A DNA stretch of 64,000 bases, from assembly GCA_023853785.1 (NCBI GenBank), contig JAJIRX010000533.1:1116001-1180000 (forward strand). Direction: 5' to 3'. Position numbers and translations under genes: made by a program. Below the pieces are notes generated by a model, which was given only the letters and a program-made list of their open reading frames with translations, searched no databases and was not told where the DNA came from. Shown here piece by piece: positions 22,030 to 39,413 of the stretch. Position 1 is the stretch's first letter, and the number at the start of each line of letters is the position of its first letter. The stretch comes from Psilocybe azurescens. Taxonomy: Eukaryota; Basidiomycota; Agaricomycetes; Agaricales; Agrocybaceae.

Positions 22030-24660
22030 TTTTGACGCGTCTCAGTCATATAGTTTCCACAATAGGGGTCATAAAGGAGCTCACAGTTCGAGTTTTACTT
22101 CGCGCTCCATTGTGGATTGAATGCAATGAGGCGCTTAAACGTTTTGATCGTTACTACGTAGGTCGTTGGTCAGAGTATTCACAGTCATGAAAGAAAAACG
22201 TACAGTGTTGACAGCAAGAATGTGAGTGGCACTATAGCAGATTATCAATGAAGGAAAAAAGGTGCGTGATTTCACAATTTGTGACGGCTAACTTAATGAA
22301 TTGTTCAGTCGCGTCCACGCGTGATTTAGGGGTGCACGGGATTCTATTTTTGGAAACCAATAATCAGATTATGGACTCGGTAGCGAAATGTCTCCTTCGT
22401 TGCTCATGGACCCTCTACATATCCAACTGAGGTCTAAAAGAGATAATTAAACTCCGGAGCAAGGATCTGTGCCGGAATATATTAATGCGCATTCATTTTT
22501 CAGTCAGGACCAAGTGGAGCTCTTTAGAGGCGTCGCCTACACCACCTCCTATCGCCCCATATGACAGGCCATCTTAAAATAATATGTTGTCTCAGTTGAA
22601 CTTCAGACTTCAAGCCTCAAAGTCTAAAACACAAATAACAAGCTTTCTTCGCTTTCAGGCTGTTAATAATAAACTGTTTAAGCGCTTTCGGACCGAGGGT
22701 CTACATGAACGGGAGTCTTCTTGCTTTTCAAGTAGTCCAAGTGGACTTTGAGGCGAATAATTCCGTTCAACCATGGTAACCAGGAATTTGCATGCAACGA
22801 GCGTTGCCTGGATCTATCACGTACATTCGGTCTACTTCGCCAGGGATTATTGTCGGCTCAGTCAAGATATTGCAGCATATTGCAGCATCCTTTACGGCGT
22901 TGAAAGGCACTGCAAAAGATGAATGACTGCTATTTGGCGATAGATACCTCCACTTGGTATGATTCCACAAAGTAGGTTTAAGGTCCTTTTATCCGAGCGC
23001 CAAGATGAAAAGCCGTTGCACCTGTAATAATATTCAATGGTATGTTCCCTAATGTTTCTCGTCCTCGATTAAAAGACCATTGCTTTCCCAAAATGCCGCT
23101 AGACCACTCTACTATCCGTCTCAAATATCTCTCGAAAACACCGGGGCAGGGTCTTGACGAACTCTATTTCACCCAGTGAAGGATCGCATTCGAACCTGTG
23201 GCTCAGTCAAGTCGTTTTCTGGCATTTTCCAGCACAGGTTAACCCGCGAAGACCTCAACCCCCTTGTCCGCCTGCGCCACTGTCAAAGTCACACGCTCAG
23301 GATACTATACCACATATATCAGCGCCAACTCCTCAAAGGCATATGCAAAGGCTTCCCTGGAGGGCACTTTCCTCCTTCGAGCACTTACCAGGGGTTCATT
23401 CAAACCTTGTTCAAACCCATTGAATTATGCATAAATACGGAGATCCTTGAGGATGCGGAACGTGCCCACTTGGGGCTTGGGGCTCGTTAGCCCAAGGTTG
23501 CAGCCAATTCGAAATTCAGGACGGCGCACTGTTCGCGCTTTGGTCAGGGTTTCGCCCTTGGGAATCGCGATTCGCGTTTAGATCACCATGGCCATGTACG
23601 CTTCGGACGCTGAAGCGGTAACTTTGATTTAACTTGTCCGCATTATGAAATAGTGTGAAGGATGCCGGGGGAGGGTCGAGCTGAGTCAGGTCCATACATA
23701 GTACGATGTCATACTTTGACGAGCATAGCCATAACAGAAGTCGCGAAGACTGGGGTAGTATACGAGCACTTTGAGAATAGAGACATAAATAATTGAGTTC
23801 TTTCGTGTGGAAGGGTAGGACAAATGGCTAGCACACATGATTATGTGCTTATTATATGCGGTAAGCGTTATTTTACCTATCACAGTTATCACCATAAGGG
23901 TAGATGAAAGGAATGGGTCCCGTAGTGGGTTCGGGTTTGCGCCACCAAATAGTATGCATTTCTTAGGAATTTATCACTATTTGGTATTTCGTGTTGGACC
24001 TCAACAAAGCCGTGCTCCTTGGAGAAAAGGTCGACAAATCCTCGTTCGCAATAGAACACTTGGCCAGCGAAACAGAACCGTTTTTATCACCATCTCCGAG
24101 TGCATAATATCAACATAACATGACATACCATTACTCACCGGACTATCTGAAAACGTTGACGGCTTCGATTCGCACCAGCTCGGGGCTTGTCAAGGAGAAG
24201 CTAACGAACATACATACAGATCAGTGTAGACTGAGAGCAAACCTCAGCTGTCCACACCATGGAGACGAGGGTATTATAAAATAGTTCGCACAGGGATAAA
24301 TCCTGGTCATATACCCGCAAGGAAACGGGAACAAGGTAGAATTCGGAACGTGGGGGATTGTCGCAACTGCAGATGGTGGTTCTCTTCGATGAAAAGATGA
24401 TCAAAAGAAATCATGAGTGATATATATACAGTGTGTCCAATGTCTGGAAGACAGCTAGGATTTGTCCGTTCCATGCTATTGCCCGGTTGCGGTTGGTAAA
24501 TCCAGAGCCGCATCCCTCAAATGGTGATGGGGATATACAAAAATAAAGAAGGTCACCCGAATGCCATACTCTTTTTCCCCCTCTGCGTTCCGTCCGAACA
24601 TCAGAATGGCGAGACCGATAATCGATGACAGGTCCCGTTAAAGACCCGGTCCACAGCGCA
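22030..24660. other. 2.6 kb gene-poor stretch
   Basis: No gene that I can support. A few open frames of 60-104 codons (for example 23154-23490 plus) have no recognisable domain or supporting splice pattern. A short tandem duplication (atattgcagc twice) lies near 22870. It may contain decayed mobile DNA, but I see no terminal repeats or transposase motifs. Confidence 0.4.
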
Positions 24661-25574
24661 TTAGCGCTTGGAGGTTTGTCTCTTTCCGCCTGGAGTTCTT
24701 GATTTACGTGATGCCTTTCCACCAGCAAGTTCTGCTTTCTCCGTTCTTCTCTTCCACTGCTTCGTTTGTTCCCTCCGGCGCGCATCTTTTGTCTCGTAGC
24801 GGATTTTTTCTCTCCTTGGTCTTACTTTTCTTCGCTGGCCCATGGAGAGAGTTTTTGACAGTCGGAAGTCGTGATGACTTTATTTCAGGACGAGTGTTAA
24901 TGGGTTTTGATAATGATGATAATAATGGAGTAGGGTTGTCGGTTTTAGCGGGACCGTGAATAATAGTATCGGGATCGAAATCCTCGACGACCGTTACAGT
25001 TGCTAACAGCTGTTCGTCCTCGTATTCATCGGCATGCTCTTTGCCGCCCTGGTCCGAAACGTTGACACCAGTCCATTCTTCGTCCTCGGGTTCATCTAGT
25101 TGATAAGTCCCTATGTGAATAAATAAAGTAGAACAACAAAATCAAGAGTTGACGGACCAATAACAGCACCATAGGCCTGTTCCACTTGAGCGGCGTTCTG
25201 AGCTGCTTGTTCGCGCAGGATTTGTCTTTGCTATGGTAAAAGAGTCAGAATGGACAGCGCGTGAAAAAAAATAAGATGGACAGAGATAGAAATGAACTGA
25301 CTTCCCGACGTGATTCGAGTCTCTCCTGCTTTTCTCTCTCCTTGGCTTTGGCACGAGCAGCCTCGGCCTTTGCGAGTTTTCGCTTGTGGAAGCCGGTCAA
25401 AAATTCCCTGGGGGAGAAGAGTAAGTGGATATTGGTTGGAAGAGAGAAGGGCGGGACCTGCGAGCATCATCGTCGAAGATGACCTCCTTGACCTGATCGC
25501 TCTTTAGTTTTTTTCTTCGCAGCAATGAGCTTGTGCGAGCGAGTGAGAAGGGCGATGTTGTTGCTGGTAGACAT
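24661..25574 (-). CDS. RRP17: RRP17/Nop25 nucleolar pre-rRNA processing protein
   Basis: Nucleolar 12 family (yeast Rrp17, animal Nop25/NOL12), involved in 5' processing of pre-60S rRNA. It starts at ATG 25574 with MSTSNNIALLTRSHKLIAAK, then KLKSDQVKEVIFDDDARR and EFLTGFHKRKLAKAEAARAK, the family hallmark (EVxFDxxxRxEFLTGFHKRK), followed by a charged helix (REKQERLESRREQRQILREQ) and AYGAVIG. The C-terminus is basic and lysine/arginine-rich (KIRYETKDARRREQTKQWK, GGKRQTSKR), stop at 24661. Three short introns in phase. Divergent from FAM72, start codons 185 bp apart, so one promoter region may serve both. Confidence 0.9.
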
Positions 25575-25758
25575 GAGATGAGATGGAAATTGTTTGTCAG
25601 CCTAGTCCCTGGAAAAGGTCTCGCGCACGCGACATCCCCGTTTAGCAGGACAAGATGCAATAACCGAATCGGGTATGGGATGGGACAGATCGAGATCTGG
25701 GTTATGTATAAAGTAGATAACTGCAGTCAGCCCAGTCGCAAACTCAGCAGCACCAGCC
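25575..25758. promoter_or_regulatory. shared promoter region RRP17/FAM72
   Basis: 184 bp between divergent start codons. A TATA-like tataaag lies at about 25707, some 50 nt upstream of the FAM72 ATG on the plus strand. No comparable element is evident toward RRP17. Shared regulation is inferred from spacing only. Confidence 0.45.
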
Positions 25759-27013
25759 ATGCCAGACTCGCCACCCGATTTCTCTCAACACGCCTATCTC
25801 CCAAATCAACTCCATCTCTTTCCCCAGAACCCATATCCCCCCTACAGCAACCCCGTCCCCATCGCCCACAAAGTATGGATCCTCGACTGCAAGTCCTGCC
25901 ACAACTTCCTCACAAACCGCGGAATGAAGGTCAGTTTATTTTTTTTGTCTACTTTCCTTTCTCACTCGTCTCCAAAGGCCGTTCTGCTACTGCGTCCAAA
26001 CGTTTCGCTCTTTTCTTCAGACGCGCAACCCACGGGCTGTTCGCCCTACAGCTCCAACACAGACGCTCTGCGCCCTGTGTCCTCCCATAAACCTAATTCG
26101 TCCTCTGTCCCATCCCGGACATGCGAATGTCTCACACAGAGCCTTTGTTGCCACACCTGCGGCTCTACCGTAGGCTACATGATTGTTGTTCCCGTAAGCA
26201 TTCTTCTCCCCTCTCCTGCTTCGTCGAATTCATTTTCATTTTCTTCTCCAGTGTACTCGCTGCACTTACTCCATTGGCGCGACTAATCGTGCAACCAACG
26301 GTCATCGCTTTGTCTTTCACTCGAACGAAGTCGTCGGCATGGAGCGGCACTATGTCCAAGGCGAACCCGGAGTGGTTCCCTTTGACCCCCAATGTTCATT
26401 CCGCCGCCTCCCCCAGCAATGCCAACGCCGCATCACGTCTCGTATCCCTCTCCTCCATTTAGTCCCAGTCCATACTATGGCCATTCATCTTCTCACCCGC
26501 GCGCCGCGTCTCCGCCGGTATTCCGTTCCGACTATCTCCCAACCCCGCCTCTAGAATTTGCGACCCCTGCTTATGCAAACTCAAATTCTAGGCATCAATC
26601 TCCAGAGCTGGACGCGACTCCCGTATGTTTTCATCTCTTTGTCTCACTGGTTTGGTACTTATTTTATTTTCTCCAAGGATTATTCACGTTTTTATTTACC
26701 GCCGGCCAATTTACGTTCTCTACCCCCTATCGTCCCTGTGTCAACGCATTACTATCCATTATCCCCTCGATCTCCCTCGGATGACTTCGATTCGTTTGCC
26801 TCTGGCAGCCCACCCCCACTTGCCAGTCCTACATTTTTTCCCGCGGATCACAAGGAGCCCCCTCTCCAACCACCTCCTTCCTTGAAAGCAGGTGACGTGA
26901 TATTTTGGCATCACCTTTCCAGGAGCGGAGAGATACCTAGGGTTAGCGATGACGAGAGGGCGCGACATCCCGTTGCTGCGAAAGCTTCCAGGGAAATATT
27001 CTTCAATCGATAG
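25759..27013 (+). CDS. FAM72-domain protein, broken by a one-base run
   Basis: Fungal member of the FAM72 family; vertebrate FAM72A promotes loss of the uracil glycosylase UNG2, while the fungal role is unknown. It starts at ATG 25759 (MPDSPPDFSQHAYLPNQ). Domain landmarks: VWILDCKSCHNFLTNRGMK, AVLLLRPNVSLFSSDAQP, TCECLTQSLCCHTCG, STVGYMIVVP, CTRCTYSIGA, NGHRFVFHSNEVVGMERHY and GEPGVVP; the paired cysteines suggest zinc binding. Then C5 at 26386-26390 must be C6, after which a Pro-rich linker (FIPPPPPAMPTPHH...), an intron at 26624 and a conserved tail (LKAGDVIFWHHLSRSGEIP, REIFFNR) follow to the stop at 27013. As written the frame ends early at 26554. Confidence 0.88.
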
Positions 27014-32591
<5,578 letters not shown>

Positions 32592-32914
32592 TTTGTTGTT
32601 GGCCAACACCAAATTTTCACCGTGACCCGTTGTAATCGCTGTGCTGGATGTGGACGGATTGTATTGTATTATGTAGCTGTGTAACGTGTTGAAAATAAAG
32701 ATAGATTAAACTGATGAATGATGTGTGTGAAAAGGGACAGCATAGCTTGTCTAGTTACGCCATGCTTACCTAAGTCCGACCTGGTCTTTTCCCGACGAGA
32801 AAGGTGGCAGGGCCAGCGCGAAAAGGACCGCCAGTCAGTTCCTTCTCTTTCTCCCAACCACAACAACCGTCCCCATCTTATCCGTCTCTCCCTTCCCCTC
32901 AGGCATTTCTCCCC

Positions 32915-35900
32915 ATGCCTCCAATATCCTCCTCGTCGCGTCTCTCCGCCTCCTCAAATGGCTCACTCTCATGGCGTCCAACAAAGATCATGCACATGCG
33001 AGACCTTTCAAAAGACGACGACTTTCTGAGCCATCTTCTCGTGGAAAAGCTCGGCACTGGCACTGTTCCTCTCCTCGTTCATAAGATGGACTCGTCGAGA
33101 AGACTGCCAAAGACAGATACTCAGGATCTCATGAAGATTGTTAGACGCGTGAGTCTCTTGCCGTGTGTTGCGTGAAAGCATCCTATTCTAACGCGACGCG
33201 CTTATTCTCTGGTGCTCTCTCGCCAGCTTGTAACCAGTAAACTTCCCTTGCAGCAGGTTATTCGCCAAGCTGTTGATGAATTGCTCATGTATGTCATGTC
33301 CCAACATAGCACTTAGTCACTCCCAATCCAACGCGTTGTGCTTCCCCTCCATGCATGTTTCCTGAACTATTTTCTTCTTGCTTCCAGGCTGCCCCCTATA
33401 CGCTATTATCTCAAGTCATATACCCAAAAGCAGATCAATGCCTTCGCCACGTGAGTACAACACTCGTTTACGGGCTTTATATCTCTCACACTTTACCACC
33501 TTTCCGTAGACATGCCTCTCGGTACTTTGAGCTTTATAATCCTTCGGGTTCAATCGAAATTGCACATACGTCGCGCTACTCTCACCACACTGGCAAGTCT
33601 GAGTTGTGTATTCTGGCGACGCGCAACCTCGCTCCTGGCACGGTTGTCATCGAACTTAAGGGCTCCATGGCAAATCTGACCGACGAGGAAGATAAGGAGC
33701 TCAAACGCACGGATCTCAGGAATTCTGACATTCGCCGTGACTTTAGCGTCATTCATTCAAAATCCATGAAGAAAAACCACCTGTTCTTAGGCCCGGCCCG
33801 ATTTGTCAACGTAAGTGTGCATCTGTGCCTTCTCATGACGCTCTTTTTTCTGATATGGAACGCCGTTAGCACGATTGCGATCACAATTGTGAACTGTTCC
33901 GTGAGGGCAAATACATCACATTTAGGGTTCTCAGACCTATTGCCGTTGGCGAAGAGATCACCGCACATTACGGTGATGGGTATTGTGAGTTTTCTTTGAA
34001 TATATGTCACATCGGCAGTGTCACTGACATGCCCGAATCATTAGTCGGCAAGAAGAACAGACACTGTCTGTGTGAGACATGCGAAAAGAACGGTCGAGGG
34101 GGTATTCGCCTGACCACCAAGAAGAGCAAGCCGAGTCGAGTTCCAGTTCCAGTTCTGGCTCGGATTCTGACTCGGATTCTGACTCGAGTACATCATCAAG
34201 CGATTCGGAAACCGAGGCACCAAAACCTTTACTTAACATGAACGAACGTCGCACTAGACGCGGAGTTTACGCAGTCACAAAGCCCGATAGTGATACCAGT
34301 GACGATAGTGATAACGAAGAGGAGGAGGATGACGATAAAGTACCATTGGCAGACGCAAAGGACATTCCTGCTGATGGTGAAATCGAACTAATTGCAGAAA
34401 TTGATACAGGGTCAGACTTGACATCATTGGCACCTTCCCTGGCCCCATCCGATAGTGCGAGCCCTGGCAAACGGTCGACAGCCGGCTTGATGACACCTGC
34501 TCGGGGTGTAGGATCTCGTTCTTCGTCATCCCTAACAGAACTAACTTCTTCTGCGGGTCGTTCCATCACGCCGAAGAGTACACAGTCGACTCCATTTTGT
34601 TCGATTATATCGACCCGCCGGCAAAAGGTCCAGAATCTCAAGGCCTCTGCGAACCAATCTCCTAGTAGCAGTGTTGAACCCTCTCCGAAGCGAGTCACAC
34701 GCTCTGTTTCTTCTCTGATATTGTCTGAGAAAAAGGGAAGGGTAAGGCTACACCCACCCCTATATCAACGCCGAAGTCCGGGCGAGCGTCCAAGGGTGCT
34801 GGGAAGGATGAGACGAAAATCAAGAAAGAGGAAATGGAGACTAGGGTTTTGCGCACTCGGCCGTCTTTCATAGCTCCAGAGCCTGTTAAGGAAACACCAC
34901 CTAAACCAGATGTACCTCGAGGGCCTGATGGCAAACCTCTGCCAACTTGCTCCACCTGCTCCAACGTCCTGCCCTTGATTGCGGTTGATTCTAAAGTCGT
35001 TTGGGGCCTTGGAATTGAGGCAAGTAAGAAAAAGAAAAATGACAAACATGACTGTCCTCGGTGCGTTATACATTTCTTCTTATTTGAACGTAATGTTTAC
35101 CATTCGTACATCTATTCTAGATGCCTGCGCCATTTTGCGATTTATCAACAACGATGGCCATGCCGCATAGCTCCACATGGAACCATTTCGGCAACTCCTC
35201 GAGAAGATTCAGCTCCGGCTGAAACTATTACAAAGAAAGTGACGCCAAAAGGCTTGCAAATTCTTAACCGTAAACTCGCCGCTGCTGCCGCTGCCGCGAC
35301 AGCCTCGAAGAGTAAAGGCAAGAAACGAGCTCGTTACGAAGAAGAGGAGGAAGAGGAAGAGGAAGAGGAAGAGCATCCGCCTAAGCGGCGCAGGTCTATG
35401 CCTGAACCTATTTTTCGCAAGGGTAAAATCATCAAGACCTACTCATCGAGCGCCAAGAAAGCGAAACGTGCACCGTCGCCGGTCCTTTCGGATGTATCAT
35501 CGTCGAGGCGTAGGCGCGGTCGACCGCGTCTTCCATCGCCGAAGAAAGTTGTCAAGACGAGGGTCAAGGTCGAGGAACCTCTCCCTGAAATCGAAAAGTC
35601 TTTGCTCAGTCAACCACGATCTGTCAATGGTCGATTTGGGAAAAAGTCTTCGAAAAAGAATAACGATTCCAATTCTTCTCAAGGAAGTTCAAGTCAAAGT
35701 GGACGATCTCACAATGGGCGCAAAGGCAGTGCTGGGGAAAGTGAGGATGCTGCAGAGAACTCTCCGCGCAAGCAAACGTCATCTCCCCACAAACGCTCCA
35801 GCGATAGTATTGACGATGCAGAAGAGTCACCGCGCAAGAAGGTTGCCTCCAGGAGTCATGCTGACGAGGAGGTTGAGGCACCACAAACCGCGCAAAGGGT

Positions 35901-36577
35901 CTTGCCCCGCCCTGCATCAGGTTTTCGGGGTGGAAGGCTCTTCTCCAACCCCAATCCTCTGCAATTTGCATTATATGCGTGGGCTGGTCCTGTCATCCTC
36001 GACGATTCCTCTTCATCTGACGACGAGAAGCACCCGGAGACGCCAGAGGACGACCACTCCATCACCGCTGGTGTCGCTACTCCGGAGGAAGATATTCCAT
36101 CCCTTTCAACACCAAACATACTCCACAGACCAATGTTGAGTCATAAACCCACTCCGTTCCGTTTTGGGACTTTTGGGTCGAGGGGCTGGAGAAACTGGTC
36201 CCAGACAAATCATGTCGACAGGGGCATCAAGCCATACAAGATACGCACTGATGACGAGGTACGGATCCACCCTTCACGATCTTAAAACCACCAAGTTTAA
36301 CAAATTCGCCTAGACTCTGAACATTTCGTCTTCGCTCAATCAGGACACGCATATTAGCTCGGTCCCCGAGACCTACTCGCCACCTGTATCACCCGACGAC
36401 GATGATAGACTTCCTCCTCCTACGTTGCGACATATTTATCCCGTTCTTTCCTCTGCCGCCGCCGCGTCCAATGCTTTCATCCCGAAGAGCACCCATTTCC
36501 CGTCTTCAAGCTCAGAGCCCAAACCTACTTTCATAAACGCTGGGTGGGACGATGCCTCTGATGCTTCTGAGGCCTGA
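32915..36577 (+). CDS. SET9: SET9, histone H4-K20 methyltransferase
   Basis: Fungal Set9/Suv4-20-type enzyme that methylates histone H4 Lys20, a mark read by the checkpoint mediator Crb2 in fission yeast. The start is taken at ATG 32915 (MPPISSSSRLSAS); 32804 and 32989 are alternatives. N-terminal helices: FLSHLLVEKLGTGTVPLLVH, TDTQDLMKIVRRLV, VIRQAVDELLM. SET core: TGKSELCILATRNLAPGTVV, GPARFVNHDCDHNCELFREG, ITFRVLRPIAVGEEITAHYG, then the post-SET CLCETC. Two breaks: G5 at 34098-34102 must be G6 (GRGGYSPDHQEE), and A5 at 34730-34734 must be A6 (EKKGKGKATPTP). A long acidic/Ser-rich region follows, with a Cys-pair motif (34.9-35.2 kb). Stop 36577 after DASEA. Confidence 0.92.
35338..35373 (+). 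repeat. GAA/GAG microsatellite encoding a Glu run
   Basis: An imperfect gaagag repeat inside SET9 encodes an uninterrupted glutamate tract between a basic patch (GKKRARY) and HPPKRRR. Such tracts vary in length between strains. Confidence 0.8.
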
Positions 36578-36979
36578 CCGACAATTTTAATGGACCTCTC
36601 TTTTGCATACCTAATTTTCGACCCTGTCCAGACATTCAATTAGTTCCCAACACCTCTTCATCTCTTAGTTTGTAATGTATTATTATTCGGCTGTGCATTT
36701 ATCATTATCATTCTCGCTTCGTCTTTCTCTGAGTTATCGCTGTTACTTATTACTTAGTAGGTTTTGTCCGTTAATGTAGATGTACGTTCCTTTCCTGTAG
36801 TAGAGTCGAGTCGCATTTCACATTTTCTCCCATTGGTAATATCATGATCAGTTTCAATGTTTAATGTACAATGACCCCTCTGTCGTTACGTTCAGGATTT
36901 TGTTCTCGTTTTGTGTAAACCGAAATTTCATTGCCAGGTATTAAACATTGTAACAATATCATTGCACTAAAATCTAAAT
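36578..36979. other. convergent 3' region SET9/CCT6
   Basis: T-rich, no open frame of interest. It holds the ends of both transcripts. Confidence 0.5.
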
Positions 36980-39086
36980 CTATTGCTGTCCATCGGGCTT
37001 CAGAGAACTGCGACCTGCTCTCAAAATTTCATCGGTTGACAGTAGGTTGACTGCGATGACAGAGCTATATTTGGGGTAAATCTGTTAGTACGCCGACGGA
37101 GTAAAATTTAAGATGAAACTCACCAAGAGTGTAACATCTGTCGTTTCACCCTATAGTTGTCCCAAATACCCTCCACGGTCGGATCAAACGGCTCTCCAGA
37201 TTGCAGATCAATTCCAACGATGTTACCTTCCGCTTGTTCATCCTGTTCGAACACAATTAGTATCACATAAGATATAAATACGGGATCAATACTCGCCTGC
37301 AACGCAACCACTACGTCTTGTACATCGAAACCTCCGTTTTGTGCCAAAGTCTTAGGAATAACTAGAAGAGCATCGGCGAATGCCTGCACTCCCATTTTAA
37401 CGCGACCTTTTGCGCTTTTCTTCACCTCGCCACTCAAATAAGCCGAACAAGCGACCTCGAAAGCTCCAGCTCCAGGAATCAGGCATTCGTCTTCAATAGC
37501 GTTCTTCACTGCGCGGAGTCCGTCACGGAGAGCATCTTGGATTTGTTGCGTTGTGTAGGGATTGGGTCCTTTGATAAGGAGAGTGACCGATTTGGGGTCT
37601 TTTACTTCTTCGATAAAGGTGTACTTTTCTTCTCCCAATGTGTGCTCGTAGACGAGACCTGCCCAACCGAGAACTGAGTGATTAAGGTCATCCACTGAGT
37701 TCTGCGCAACACCTCCACAAGTGAGCTGTAACCTGAATATAGTCAAGGAATGATGCAAACACAAAAGACACCGTAAATGATCCACACCTTTCCATATTGC
37801 GTCGCTTCGCTCTTCGTAGAGCAAAAATACCATTCTTGGCAAGCACATCCAAACTCATGGGGTCGATACCTTTCTGATTGATGATTACGAAGTTCTTCTT
37901 CTTTTCTTTGGAATCAACTGCTTGATCGCACACAAGATTCTTGAGATTGACGATCTTTTGGAGTTTGGCGTCAAGGAATTTTCGTTCTGATTCAACTAGC
38001 TTTTCACGTTGCTCCGCTGAGGAATAAAAGAATCCAGAGTTGACCTCTCTGCATGATAATACATCTACTTACTCAGTGTCGCTTGCCCGAATAATGAAGT
38101 AGACGCACGTTTTTCATACTCCAAACTCACGTTGAGGATGAGTATAAATGCATTTTCGACGCGTTTGGGCATGTCAGGATGGCGAGCACCGTGATCCATG
38201 ACGAGACCACGGACAAGTTGGGTTTCTGTGGCCGTTCGGTGCTGCATTTTCATTATTTCAATCATATGGAGATCTATGGGCTCTCGCCATTGATCTTTGG
38301 CATCTGATTCAGAGTGAGTTTGGATATATAAAGGATAGAGATATTGATAAGCTGACCTGCTGCAGGAGCAGGCGGTCGGATAGCAAGCACAGCATCGACA
38401 ACATCCGCAGCAAGTTGCTTTGCAAGAGCAATATTAAGTTTCGTGGCCAATGATGTATTTGTGATATTGATAAGAGTCGCGCGATCCATCTTCTCTTTAA
38501 CCTTGAATGTATCAAGAAACTAAAAAAAATGTTTAATAGGCAAACGGGAATTGCTAATCTCAGGGGTGCATACCACTAGTGCCTCCTTTTAGCGAGGTCA
38601 AAACCCTGCGCAATTACTGTTGGATGCACTCCTTCTGAAATGTAACGATCGGCCTGCTTTAAGAGTTCTCCAACAAGAAGAACAACTGAGGTTGTTCCAT
38701 CGCCAACTTGATCATCCTGCCCGACGGCTGTACGTGCAACCATGGCTGCAGTAGGATTTTGTATTTGCATCTCCGAGAGTAGGACCTTTCCGTCTTTCGT
38801 CATTTTGATCTGTCCAGAGCCATCTACCAGCATCTTCAGCGTTCCACGAGGTCCTGTAATACATTTAGAAGAAATATCTCCGAATGACACGAGATTTTCG
38901 TGGGCATTAAATGCTAACCAAGATTTCCTTTAACGACCCCTGCAAGACCCATGGCTCCATTAGTATTTACCTGGAACAGTCATAAATATCATCAGAGGCG
39001 AAGCTTAAATAAATAACATTTACCTGAAGAGCTGCCGCCCTTCTGATGCTCTCAGCCTTCGGGTTGATGAGCTCGATGTTCGACAT
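36980..39086 (-). CDS. CCT6: CCT6, chaperonin CCT/TRiC zeta subunit
   Basis: Subunit zeta of the cytosolic chaperonin that folds actin, tubulin and other proteins. It starts at ATG 39086 with [20 protein letters not shown]. The group II chaperonin pattern is complete: [54 protein letters not shown] (ATPase Asp), [65 protein letters not shown], then [11 protein letters not shown] and [15 protein letters not shown] and the MQIQNPTA form point to zeta. The last intron joins QMLHS to [20 protein letters not shown] and the stop at 36980. Frame intact across all introns. Confidence 0.96.
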
Positions 39087-39413
39087 GTTTGAGATTTGTT
39101 GAGCAGAAATACGCGTTCAGGACTTGTCTCCCGTCTTCACAAATTTCAAGCTCCGCTTCAAGTCTCATCATCTTATCGTTCAACATTCAGTTCCAAGTTC
39201 CACTCAATCGCATTTTGGTATGGTGCTTCTTGTTTTGGTGAGCAACCTATGTACTTTCAGAGATAATAACATCAATTTAATCAAGTATGGTTGAATAATG
39301 TAAAGAGTAGTACTATACATATGATATCTAGAACTCAAAAAACCAATATACAAATACGAAGAGAATAAATCGAAAGCCAAGATGCAACCGCCACATAAAG
39401 TCGTTGGTATCAG
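39087..39413. other. short intergenic stretch
   Basis: Promoter of CCT6 on one side and 3' end of the next gene on the other; AT-rich near 39290-39360. Nothing else seen. Confidence 0.5.

Noticed and set aside
23170..23215. tRNA-like TTCGAA words
   Set aside because: No acceptor stem or anticodon arm can be folded around them; I found no tRNA in the window.
23154..23490. Two overlapping open frames that might be a transposon remnant
   Set aside because: No transposase, reverse transcriptase or terminal repeat motif is visible, and no start or splice signal supports a gene.
34079..34130. Programmed frameshift in SET9
   Set aside because: The site lacks a slippery heptamer and the same one-base loss recurs at runs in many unrelated genes, so an assembly artefact is simpler.
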